The notes under the pieces: generated by a model | Seen by the model: only the letters and a program-made list of their open reading frames with translations | What the model was told of the DNA's origin: nothing | The model's database searches: none | Part shown: positions 21,199 through 27,915 of the stretch, in pieces | Layout of the letters: each line of letters begins with the position of its first letter | How positions within the stretch are numbered: position 1 is the first letter of the stretch | DNA from: DATHSN01 sp035464115 | GTDB lineage: Bacteria; Actinomycetota; Acidimicrobiia; Acidimicrobiales; SKKL01 | Direction: 5' to 3' | NCBI GenBank assembly: GCA_035464115.1 | Contig: DATHSN010000088.1 | Coordinates: forward strand, 1 to 30,016 | DNA length: 30,016 nucleotides | Translations under genes and position numbers: made by a program

Positions 21199-22803
21199 TC
21201 ACGGGCGCACCGTCACGACCGGCACCTCGCCGGTGGGTCGCCGCAGCACCTCGTCGTCGCCCGACAGCCACGGGGCATCGAGGTGCACCACCAGCTCGAC
21301 CCTGGTGCCCCGTCGCTCGCCCGCGTCACGCACGGTGCGCATCGAGATCCGGCCGCCGAGCTCGCTCTCGACGAGGGTGCGCACGATGGTGAGGCCGAGG
21401 CCGCCGGACGTCTCGGCGACGAAGTCGGCGGGGAGCCCGATCCCGTCGTCGGTGACCACGATGCGCAGGCGCTCGTCGACGTTCTCGAGCTCGACGCGCA
21501 CGTGGCCGCCGGGGAGCCCGGCGTCGGTCGGGTAGGCGTGGTCGACGGCGTTCTGCAACAGCTCGTTGAGCACCACCGCGAGGGGCGTCGCCACCGTCGA
21601 GGGCAGCTTGCCGGCATCGCCGTCGACGCGGAAGTAGATGGGTCGGTCGGGCGACACCATGCTCTCCTCGACCATCCGCACGATGGGCCGCAGGATCTCG
21701 GCGAAGGGCACCTCGTCCTCGGCGTTGCGCGACAGGGTCTCGTGCACGAGCGCGATGGAGCGGATGCGACGCACCGACTCCTCGACGGCCAGCCGGGCCT
21801 CGGGGTTGGCCAGGCGCCGACCCTGCAGCCGCAGCAGCGACGAGATGGTCTGCAGGTTGTTCTTCACCCGGTGGTGGATCTCACGGATGGTGGCGTCCTT
21901 GGAGAGCAGCAACCGGTCGCGTCGTCGCAGGTCGGAGATGTCGCGCAGGATGACCACGGCCCCGCTGGTGGCGCCGTCCTCGACGAGGGGGACGCACCGC
22001 ACGAGCACCGTGGTGTCGAGTCCTCGCTCGATCTCGCGGGTGACGGGGTAGCGGCCGCTGAAGCTGGTGCGGATGAGGCGATCGTCGAAGCCGGTGTCGG
22101 CCAGGCGGAGCCCCTCGGTGTTGCCGTGGATGCCGAGCCGGTGCAGCGCCGACACCGCGTTGGGCGAGGTGAACTCGACCCGCGCGCTGCGGTCGAGCAG
22201 GACCACCCCGTCGCCCACCCGGGGCCACTCCTCGCTCTCGGAGTCCTCGTGGACGAAGGGGAAGTCGCCCGCGGCGATCATGCGGGCGAGGCGGTGGAAG
22301 ATGCCGACGTAGGTGCGCTCGAGCTCGCCGGGCTGGCGCCCGACGAGCGGGGTGGCCTCTCGGGTCATGATGCCGATGACCTCACCGTCGTGGCGCACGG
22401 GGATGCACTGCACCCGGACCCGCTCGTGGATCGAGGCGAGGGTGATCTCGCCCTCGATGATCTCGCCGTGGTGCAGCGCCCGGGACACGAGCGGGCGGTC
22501 GGCGGCGGTCACCCGGGTGCCGACCAGGTCGGTGCGGTAGAGGGTCTGGCTGGTGGTCGGGCGGATGTGACCCAGCACCACGAGATCGGCGGCGCCGGGG
22601 AGCGGCTCGGCGGCCGCGCTGGTGGAGACCAGCTCGTCGGGGCGTTCGGCGACGGTGCCGGGACGGGCGGGCACGAAGAGCAACAGGTCGGCGAAGCAGA
22701 AGTCGGCGAGCAGCCCCCACGCGGCCACGAGGCGCTGGAGGTGCTCGATGCCCTCGTCGTCGAGGCGTGAGTGCCCGCGCGCCAGCTCGGCGAGGGTCGT
22801 CAT
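21199..22803 (-). CDS. pdtaS: PdtaS-type cytosolic sensor histidine kinase (HisKA_2)
   Basis: PdtaS phosphorylates the ANTAR-domain RNA-binding regulator PdtaR, controlling transcript antitermination. The protein is 534 aa, no membrane segments. An N-terminal GAF-like domain (about 1-150, 'MTTLAELARGHSRLDDEG') is followed by a PAS domain (about 195-295). HisKA_2 comes next with 'REIHHRVKNNLQTISS', where H311 is the phospho-acceptor. The HATPase part has N-box 'LNELLQNAVDHAYP', 'DDGIGLP' and 'GGLGLTIV'. I chose the ATG at 22803 because homologues start there; a GTG at 22812 is in frame. A short ORF overlaps this start by four bases. No pdtaR lies in the window; it is unlinked in mycobacteria too. 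Confidence 0.92.
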   Translation of the reverse strand: MTTLAELARGHSRLDDEGIEHLQRLVAAWGLLADFCFADLLLFVPARPGTVAERPDELVSTSAAAEPLPGAADLVVLGHIRPTTSQTLYRTDLVGTRVTAADRPLVSRALHHGEIIEGEITLASIHERVRVQCIPVRHDGEVIGIMTREATPLVGRQPGELERTYVGIFHRLARMIAAGDFPFVHEDSESEEWPRVGDGVVLLDRSARVEFTSPNAVSALHRLGIHGNTEGLRLADTGFDDRLIRTSFSGRYPVTREIERGLDTTVLVRCVPLVEDGATSGAVVILRDISDLRRRDRLLLSKDATIREIHHRVKNNLQTISSLLRLQGRRLANPEARLAVEESVRRIRSIALVHETLSRNAEDEVPFAEILRPIVRMVEESMVSPDRPIYFRVDGDAGKLPSTVATPLAVVLNELLQNAVDHAYPTDAGLPGGHVRVELENVDERLRIVVTDDGIGLPADFVAETSGGLGLTIVRTLVESELGGRISMRTVRDAGERRGTRVELVVHLDAPWLSGDDEVLRRPTGEVPVVTVRP

Positions 22804-22829
22804 CGGACACACCGCCGCGCGTGGGTCAT
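22800..22829 (-). CDS. Possible leaderless 9-codon leader ORF overlapping pdtaS
   Basis: An ATG at 22829 opens a frame encoding MTHARRCVR that ends in TGA at 22802-22800. That stop overlaps the pdtaS ATG as ATGA. TAGCAT (22842-22837) lies 7 nt before this ATG, so a transcript would start on it. Translation ending at the overlap could re-initiate on pdtaS, which has only a weak ribosome site. The Cys codon and two Arg codons invite comparison with mycobacterial regulatory uORFs. The ORF is too short to judge by coding statistics. Confidence 0.4.
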   Translation of the reverse strand: MTHARRCVR

Positions 22830-22836
22830 CGGGGCG

Positions 22837-22842
22837 ATGCTA
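22837..22842 (-). promoter_or_regulatory. -10 box of pdtaS and its leader ORF
   Basis: TAGCAT on the minus strand fits TANNNT well. A start 7-8 nt downstream would fall on the A of the short ORF at 22829, 26 nt before pdtaS. Confidence 0.55.
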
Positions 22843-22846
22843 ACGG

Positions 22847-22877
22847 CGGTCGGCCCCGCCGGAGGGCGGGACGACCG
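22847..22877 (-). terminator. Hairpin terminator of the zinc-ribbon gene
   Basis: CGGTCG/CGACCG and CCCGCC/GGCGGG form a 12-bp stem with a small internal bulge and GGAG loop, 6 nt after the zinc-ribbon stop. The pdtaS -10 follows directly. Confidence 0.6.
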
Positions 22878-22883
22878 ATGGGC

Positions 22884-23141
22884 TCAGACCGAGGAGGTGG
22901 TCTCCGAGCGGTGCGTCTCCCACTTGTGCCAGCACGTGGGGCAGTGCTGGAGCATCACCTCGTTGACCACGTCGATGCGGTCGAGGTAGCCGAAGTCGCC
23001 ACAGGCCGGGCAACGCGTGGGGAGCCCCCACACCGCCGGCGGGGTGGTGGACTCCGACCGCAGATCGATCTCGGTGTCGGCGCGCACGTCGACCACGGCA
23101 TCGGCAGCCTCGTCGCGCTCACGACGGCGGAAGATCCCCAT
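22884..23141 (-). CDS. Small zinc-ribbon protein, function unknown
   Basis: An 85-aa cytoplasmic protein. The N-terminus is basic ('MGIFRRRERDE'), then an acidic stretch, then a zinc ribbon with two knuckles: 'TRCPACGDFGYLD' (C44, C47) and 'LQHCPTCWHKWE' (C67, C70). The 20-residue spacing between knuckles is typical of structural zinc ribbons. I chose the ATG at 23141 because AGGGAG lies about 5 nt upstream. In-frame sequence continues upstream to a TTG at 23243 that overlaps the ArsA-2 stop, but its latter codons look non-coding. It is downstream of two ArsA-like genes in the same direction. I do not recognise a named family. Confidence 0.75.
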   Translation of the reverse strand: MGIFRRRERDEAADAVVDVRADTEIDLRSESTTPPAVWGLPTRCPACGDFGYLDRIDVVNEVMLQHCPTCWHKWETHRSETTSSV

Positions 23142-23239
23142 CGCACTCCCTCTCCGTTCGGCCCGCACGGGGCCATCAGCGGCCCCACGCCCTTGGGACC
23201 TGAGGAGATCGTACAACCACTTGCCGTGGTCGAACAGGG

Positions 23240-24406
23240 TCAATCGGCGTCGGTCCGGCCCCACAGGTGACGTCCGACCTCGAGCAGGCCGCCCAGGTCG
23301 GCCACGTCGTGGTCGAGCTGGGGCACGGTGGCGACCACCTCGGCGGCGCGGCCCAGCCCCGCTCGCTGCTCGGCCTCGCGGCGGGCGACGACACCGAAGT
23401 TGGCGAAGCTCTCGCCGACCTCGCGCAGCACCCGGCCGAGCGCCGCCGGGTCGTCGGCCCCCGCGGCCTCGGCCACCTCGGCGCCGTGGCGGGCGAAGCG
23501 ACCCGCCACCGCGGCGGCGTCGTCGCGTCGCAGCCCGTCGGGCAGGGCCTTGTTGACCACGACCGCGCCGAGCGGGAACCGGCGACGCCCCAGCTCGGCG
23601 ACGAAGAACCCGGCCTCGCGGGCGGGCGCCGGCTCGAGGGTGGTGACCACCACGAAGGTGGTGCGCGGGTCGACGAGGGTGCGCTGGACCGCCTCGGCCC
23701 GCTCGACGAAGCCGTCGTACATGGTCTGGAACAAGATGAAGAACTCGGCGATGTCCTCGAGGAACTGCGACCCGAGGATCCGGTCGGCCACGCTGTAGAA
23801 CGGCTTCGAGGCGGCGGTGACCACCCGTGACCGGTACGGGGCGATGAGCCAGCGCAACAACCGGCTCGAGAAGAAGTCGGCCATGCGCTCGGGGGCGTCG
23901 AGGAAGTCGATCGCGTGCCGTGACGGCGGGGTGTCGACGACGATGAGGTCCCAGCGCCCGGAGGCGTGCAGCTCGTGGAGCCGCTCCATGGCGATGTAGT
24001 CGTGGCTCTGCACGAACTTGGCGGTGATGTTGCGGTAGAGCGGGTTGGCGAGGATGGCGTCGCGGGTGGCGACATCGGGGGCGTGCTGGCGGACCAGGTC
24101 GTCCCACGAGGCCTTGGTGTCGAGCATCGCCGCCCACAGCTCGCCACGCGGCTCGGCCCCGGCCCCGGCCCAGCGCTCGTCGTCGATGCGCACCTCGGCG
24201 TTGCCGAGCGCCTGCAGGCCGAGCGCGCTGGCCAGGCGGCGGGCCGGGTCGATGGTGAGCACCAGGACCCGACCGCCGAGCTCGGCGGCGGCGGTGGCGG
24301 CCGCGGCCGCCGCGGTGGTGGTCTTGCCGACGCCACCCGAGCCGCACACGACCACGACCTCGCGCGCCGCGAGGAGCCCGCCGAGCGACGACCCGGAGCC
24401 GGTCAC
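23240..24406 (-). CDS. ArsA/GET3-like ATPase (second copy)
   Basis: A SIMIBI-class ATPase of 388 aa. Family members either drive arsenite export (ArsA) or deliver tail-anchored proteins to membranes (GET3). The deviant P-loop is 'CGSGGVGKTT' (21-30), with the signature Lys near its start replaced by Ser. 'VLVLTIDPARRLASAL' is the switch-type 'IDPA' seen in ArsA and GET3, and 'DLIVVDTPPSRHAIDFL' is the Walker B and adjacent region. A long helical part ('RMADFFSSRLLRWLIAPY') could bind a substrate. No ArsB pump or arsR is nearby, so arsenite export is unlikely. The GTG start overlaps the upstream ArsA stop by 4 bp, which means coupled expression, perhaps a heterodimer. Confidence 0.87.
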   Translation of the reverse strand: MTGSGSSLGGLLAAREVVVVCGSGGVGKTTTAAAAAATAAAELGGRVLVLTIDPARRLASALGLQALGNAEVRIDDERWAGAGAEPRGELWAAMLDTKASWDDLVRQHAPDVATRDAILANPLYRNITAKFVQSHDYIAMERLHELHASGRWDLIVVDTPPSRHAIDFLDAPERMADFFSSRLLRWLIAPYRSRVVTAASKPFYSVADRILGSQFLEDIAEFFILFQTMYDGFVERAEAVQRTLVDPRTTFVVVTTLEPAPAREAGFFVAELGRRRFPLGAVVVNKALPDGLRRDDAAAVAGRFARHGAEVAEAAGADDPAALGRVLREVGESFANFGVVARREAEQRAGLGRAAEVVATVPQLDHDVADLGGLLEVGRHLWGRTDAD

Positions 24407-25371
24407 GAGAGCTCCGCGGCGAGCGAGTCGGCCACCTGGGCGGTGGCGCGCGCCCCGTGGGCCCGGGTGAACAGCTCGGGCACGAACAGCAGCGGCACGT
24501 CGGCGGAGATCTCGGCGCGCAGCCGGGTGAGGTGGTCGGCCCGCGCCCGGCGCAGACGGACCGCGAGCTCGGCGGCGTCGAGGGTGACCCGCACGGCCTC
24601 GTCGGTGGTGGGGGTGACCTGGGACACCGCCGCGGCGAGGGCCGCCACCCGCTCGGGGCTGCGCCACTCGTCGAAGAGCGCCTCCTCGCGGCGACCGGAC
24701 AGCTCGGGCAGCACCCGGTTGGCGACGACGGCGGCCAGATCGACCCGGGTGTCGACCCGGAGCCGCTCGACCAGCTCGACGGTCTCGCTGACCGGCATCT
24801 CCTCGGGGGTGGTGACCACGACGACGCCGGTGGTGGCGGGGTCGCCGAGCAGGTCCTGCATCCACCCGGTCTGGTCGCGGACCAGCCCGACCCGCACCAG
24901 CTCGCCGATGGTGTCGGGGGCGGCCAGCTGGGCCACGACGTGGCCGCTGGCCGAGGCGTCGACCACGACCAGGTCGTAGTGGCCCTCACGGACCTCCCAG
25001 GCGACCTTGCCGACGGTGAGGATCTCGCGCACCCCGGGGGCGGCGGTGGCGACGAAGTCGAAGGTGCGCGCCAGCGGGCCGATGCGCGTGATGAGCGGGA
25101 TGCGCAGGTTCAGCTTGAGGTACTCGCGCAGCGACTCCTCGGTGGTGAGGGTCATCAGGTGCAGACCGGGCTGCACCTCGCGGGCGGTGAAGCCCGGGCT
25201 CGACGCCTCGAAGAAGTCGGCGAGGTCGCCCCGCTCGTCGACCTCGATGGCGAGCACCCGCTTGCCCTGCCGGGCGGCGAGCGACGCGAGGGCCGCCGTG
25301 ACCGACGTCTTGCCCACGCCACCCTTGCCGGTGACGAAGAGCAGCCGCCGGTCGAGCAGCGGCGGGGGCAC
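24403..25371 (-). CDS. ArsA/GET3-like ATPase (first copy)
   Basis: A 322-aa ATPase of the same class. The P-loop 'TGKGGVGKTS' (14-23) keeps the signature Lys. 'LAIEVDERGDLADFF' stands where ArsA has 'DPA', so this copy differs at the switch I region. 'YDLVVVDASASGHVVAQL' is the Walker B region, and 'VVTTPEEMPVSETVELVERL' follows. The GTG at 25371 lies 7 nt after the DUF3107 stop; 'MPPPLLDRRLLFVTGKGG' is the usual N-terminus. Mycobacteria have a comparable unequal ArsA-like pair (Rv3679-Rv3680) beside whiB4, described as GET3-like. Here the pair is near whiB1 instead. Function is inferred from that resemblance only. Confidence 0.87.
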   Translation of the reverse strand: MPPPLLDRRLLFVTGKGGVGKTSVTAALASLAARQGKRVLAIEVDERGDLADFFEASSPGFTAREVQPGLHLMTLTTEESLREYLKLNLRIPLITRIGPLARTFDFVATAAPGVREILTVGKVAWEVREGHYDLVVVDASASGHVVAQLAAPDTIGELVRVGLVRDQTGWMQDLLGDPATTGVVVVTTPEEMPVSETVELVERLRVDTRVDLAAVVANRVLPELSGRREEALFDEWRSPERVAALAAAVSQVTPTTDEAVRVTLDAAELAVRLRRARADHLTRLRAEISADVPLLFVPELFTRAHGARATAQVADSLAAELS

Positions 25372-25378
25372 CGTGGCG

Positions 25379-25612
25379 TCAGCCCCCGAAGCCGATGCGC
25401 CGAGAGTCGCTCGGCGTGCCGATCTCGACGTAGGCGACCTTCACCGACGGCACACCGATCTGACGGCCGCGACGGTCGGTGAACCACAGCACCTTGCCCT
25501 CGTCGGCGAGGGCCTCCTCCACGGTGGCGCGCACCGCGGCAGGATCGGCGTCGTCGGCCAGCTCGACCTCGATCTCCCGAGCGGTCTGGGTCACCCCGAT
25601 GCGGACGTCCAC
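25379..25612 (-). CDS. DUF3107 family small protein
   Basis: A 77-aa actinobacterial protein of unknown function. It begins 'MDVRIGVTQTAREIEVEL', contains 'VEEALADEGKVLWFTDRRG' and ends 'VAYVEIGTPSDSRRIGFGG', all typical of DUF3107 (TB9.4-like). The GTG at 25612 is chosen over an ATG at 25642 because AGGAGG lies 5 nt upstream. It is first in a likely operon with the two ArsA-like genes and perhaps the zinc-ribbon gene. The gap to ArsA-1 is 7 nt, so co-translation is expected. Homologues elsewhere lie near unrelated genes, so the link to ArsA may be peculiar to this lineage (inference). Confidence 0.88.
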   Translation of the reverse strand: MDVRIGVTQTAREIEVELADDADPAAVRATVEEALADEGKVLWFTDRRGRQIGVPSVKVAYVEIGTPSDSRRIGFGG

Positions 25613-25640
25613 GGTTCCTCCTGTCGGCGAATGCCTCGCC

Positions 25641-25646
25641 ATGCTA
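25641..25646 (-). promoter_or_regulatory. -10 box of the DUF3107-ArsA operon
   Basis: TAGCAT on the minus strand would start transcription near 25634 and give a leader of about 22 nt carrying AGGAGG. GGAACC lies about 15 bp further upstream, which is not a good match to a housekeeping -35. Confidence 0.5.
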
Positions 25647-25682
25647 CGTGGGCGACGCGTCGGTTCCGCGCCCCGGCTCCGC

Positions 25683-26882
25683 TCAGGCGGCGCTGCGGCT
25701 GTTCGTGCGCGCCGCAGCCGGGGCGAGGTGGACCCGGACCCGGTGGTGGACCTCAGGGGTGGTGCGTGGGGGGATCCACTCGGGGCGGGCGCGACTGGCG
25801 AAGCGACGCTTCAGGCGGGGGCTGGTGAAGACCAGCTCGCGGTCGGCGTTCCCGCTCACCAGCCAGCCGCCCCGGTGGACAGCGCGGTGATGGGTCCAGC
25901 ACAACCCGGCGAGGTTGTCGCTGGTGGTCTCACCGCCCTTCGACCACCAGCGCACGTGGTGGAGCTCGCGGACCCGGTGGTCGCATCCCGGGAACCGACA
26001 CGTCAGGTCGCGATCGAGGATCCGGCGGGCGAGCCACGCCGGCGCCTCGCGTCCCATGCGGGCGATGCCGATCCCCTCACCCTCGCCGTCGTGGAGCACC
26101 CACGTGAGCTCGGCGTCGCACAGCGCCTGGTTGACCCCGTGGGGGTCGACCACCGACAGGCCGATGCGCCCCGCCCCGTCGCCGGTGTCGATCACGGCCG
26201 CCTCGGCGTGCACGACGACCTGCGAGCGCACCGCTGTTGCGGTGGCGGCGTCGGTGGCGGCGTGGGCGGCGACCAGCTCGCCGAGCGCGTCGCCACGGCG
26301 GCGATCGATTGGCGCCCAGGCCCCGGTCTCGGGATCGGGCCCGGCCCGGCGCGCCAGGTGATCGAGCACCGCGGTGAGCTGGGCTCCGGGCACGGTGGGC
26401 AACCAACAGTGCACGTGCACGCCGTCGCCGGCGCCGTCGCGGCGGGCCCGCACCCACGGCCCCGACCGATCCGGCACCGGCCGCTCCCGGCGGGTGCGGG
26501 CCATCAGCTCGATGCTGGTCGGCGCCACCCCCACCAGCTCCCTGGCCAGCCGCTCGTCGGTCGTCGCGGTGGCGAGCCGAGCTGCCGGGACCACCTGCTC
26601 CCACGACAGGTCGCCGGCCGCCAACGCCGTCCCCAGCGCCGGGAGGGATGCGAGACGGCGGGCGGTGACCACCACCTGACGGGCCACCGCCGGGGTGATG
26701 GACCCCACCCGGGCCACCCACTCGCTCAGCGACGACGACCCGTCGGCCTCCCAATCACCGGCCGCGTCGACCGCCACCACCAGCTCGCACAGCTGGGCCA
26801 TGACAGCCGATCGTGACCGCATCAACGCATCGGCCACCTGCCACCGACCGTCCGGGGACAACGACCCCAGATCCACGGTCAT
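25683..26882 (-). CDS. DUF222 / HNH endonuclease protein (13E12 type)
   Basis: A 399-aa protein of the 13E12 repeat family, multicopy in many actinobacteria. DUF222 covers about 15-250 ('SLSEWVARVGSITPAVARQV', 'AGDLSWEQVVPAARLA'). The C-terminal HNH nuclease domain has 'CRFPGCDHR', 'LHHVRWWSKGGETTSDN' (H308, H309, N323) and 'GLCWTHHRAVH' (H331, H332), all catalytic positions intact. The tail is basic. I chose the ATG at 26882 because GGAGG lies 7 nt upstream; a GTG at 26885 is also in frame. A strong promoter containing a LexA box precedes it. Some family members in M. tuberculosis are DNA-damage-inducible. Whether the protein is a mobile endonuclease or a repair enzyme is not settled. Confidence 0.92.
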   Translation of the reverse strand: MTVDLGSLSPDGRWQVADALMRSRSAVMAQLCELVVAVDAAGDWEADGSSSLSEWVARVGSITPAVARQVVVTARRLASLPALGTALAAGDLSWEQVVPAARLATATTDERLARELVGVAPTSIELMARTRRERPVPDRSGPWVRARRDGAGDGVHVHCWLPTVPGAQLTAVLDHLARRAGPDPETGAWAPIDRRRGDALGELVAAHAATDAATATAVRSQVVVHAEAAVIDTGDGAGRIGLSVVDPHGVNQALCDAELTWVLHDGEGEGIGIARMGREAPAWLARRILDRDLTCRFPGCDHRVRELHHVRWWSKGGETTSDNLAGLCWTHHRAVHRGGWLVSGNADRELVFTSPRLKRRFASRARPEWIPPRTTPEVHHRVRVHLAPAAARTNSRSAA

Positions 26883-26916
26883 CACCGCACCTCCTCACGT
26901 CGCGCGCAGAACAGGA

Positions 26917-26937
26917 GGCCCCGGAGCACGCGGGGCC
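26917..26937 (-). repeat. Hairpin in the 5' leader of the HNH gene
   Basis: GGCCCCG and CGGGGCC form a 7-bp stem with a 7-nt loop inside the expected leader (about 26950 to 26883). It may modulate translation or early termination. Confidence 0.4.
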
Positions 26938-26956
26938 GACGTGGGGAAGAGACCAC

Positions 26957-26985
26957 AGTGTACCGAACTGGTGTTCGATGGTCAA
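26957..26985 (-). promoter_or_regulatory. SOS promoter: LexA box between -35 and -10 of the HNH gene
   Basis: On the minus strand TTGACC (26985-26980), a 17-bp spacer and TACACT (26962-26957) form a near-consensus housekeeping promoter. The spacer contains CGAAC-N4-GTTCG (26964-26977), a perfect palindrome close to the mycobacterial/Bacillus LexA consensus CGAACRNRYGTTYG; only the R at position 6 may differ, depending on reading direction. LexA bound there would block polymerase. The predicted start is near 26950, about 68 nt before the ATG. Confidence 0.75.
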
Positions 26986-27024
26986 TCTCCAGCGGACATC
27001 GCATCCCGGCACCACACTGCGCTG

Positions 27025-27882
27025 GTGCACGTTCCCTCCCACCTCGAGCACCTCCGCGCCGAGCCGGCGGGCGACGCCTGGCTCGACGCCCTTCCCGGCC
27101 TGGTCAACGAGCTGGTGACGGAGTGGCAGCTCGTCGTCGGCGAGCCCTACCCGACCTCCCACGTGTCGTGGACGGCGCCGGCCGTCCGCGACGGCGAGCC
27201 GGTGGTGCTCAAGGTGCAGTGGCCGCACCGCGAGTGCGAGCACGAGGCGCGTGCGCTGTCGGCGTGGGCCGGTGACGGCGCCGTACGACTCCTCGACCAC
27301 GACCCCGAGCGCCACGCCCTGCTGCTCGAGCGGTGCGACCCGGGGACACCGCTGTCGGCGGATCCCGACGCCGACGCGGTCGGCGCGCTCATCGACCTCC
27401 TCCCCCACCTGTGGGTGCCGGCAGGACCGCCGTTCCGCGTGCTCGCCGACGAGGCCGCCGGATGGGCGGCCCGACTCGAGGGCCGCTGGGAGGCCGCTGG
27501 TCGTCCCTGCGAGCGCCCGCTGGTCGACGCCGCCGCCCGCTACCTGACCGACCTACCGCCCACCCAGGGCCCGGCGGTGCTGATCCACCAGGACCTCCAC
27601 GGCGACAACGTCCTCGCCGCGCAGCGCGAGCCGTGGTTGGCGATCGACCCCAAGCCCCTCGCCGGCGAGCGGGAGATGGCGGTGGCCCCGATCGTGCGCA
27701 GCTTCGAGCTGGGCCACTCCCCCGCCGCCGCCCGCGCCCGCCTCGACCGGTGCTGCGCCGAGCTCGGGCTCGACCGCGAGCGCGCCCTGGGCTGGACCGT
27801 GGCCCAGACGATGGCGTGGAGCTTCGGTTCGGGCTACTGGGCCACCCACCACGACACCGTGCGCTGGCTGCTCGCCGGGTGA
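27025..27882 (+). CDS. Aminoglycoside/hydroxyurea-type phosphotransferase, APH(6)-like
   Basis: A 285-aa kinase of the APH(6)/streptomycin 6-kinase and hydroxyurea-kinase family (PF04655 type), which phosphorylates aminoglycosides or an unknown small alcohol. The ATP-site Lys is in 'PVVLKVQWPH' (K63). The catalytic loop is 'IHQDLHGDNVL' (H188, D190, N195), followed by 'AIDPKPLAGERE' (D208), diagnostic of the family. I chose the GTG at 27025 because the conserved N-terminus follows; a GTG at 26971 is also in frame. There is no Shine-Dalgarno; CACACT six bases upstream is a weak leaderless -10. It is divergent from the HNH gene and may or may not respond to the LexA box. No resistance claim can be made from sequence. 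Confidence 0.85.
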   Translation: MHVPSHLEHLRAEPAGDAWLDALPGLVNELVTEWQLVVGEPYPTSHVSWTAPAVRDGEPVVLKVQWPHRECEHEARALSAWAGDGAVRLLDHDPERHALLLERCDPGTPLSADPDADAVGALIDLLPHLWVPAGPPFRVLADEAAGWAARLEGRWEAAGRPCERPLVDAAARYLTDLPPTQGPAVLIHQDLHGDNVLAAQREPWLAIDPKPLAGEREMAVAPIVRSFELGHSPAAARARLDRCCAELGLDRERALGWTVAQTMAWSFGSGYWATHHDTVRWLLAG

Positions 27883-27915
27883 GGGCCCGCTCCGGCCCCG
27901 GGCCGGCCGACCTCA
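27880..27915. terminator. GC-rich inverted repeat between convergent stops
   Basis: TGAGG (27880-27884) and CCTCA (27911-27915) carry the stop codons of the phosphotransferase and mrp genes, and the sequence between is GGCC-rich and can fold internally (GGGCC/GGCCC). It could terminate both transcripts. Confidence 0.45.

Noticed and set aside
23240..25371. Arsenical resistance operon based on the two ArsA-like genes
   Set aside because: No arsB/acr3, arsC or arsR is near, and the ATPases resemble the GET3-like mycobacterial pair instead.
27025..27882. Antibiotic resistance determinant
   Set aside because: The APH(6)-like fold includes housekeeping kinases; codon use is native and no mobile element is near, so resistance cannot be claimed.
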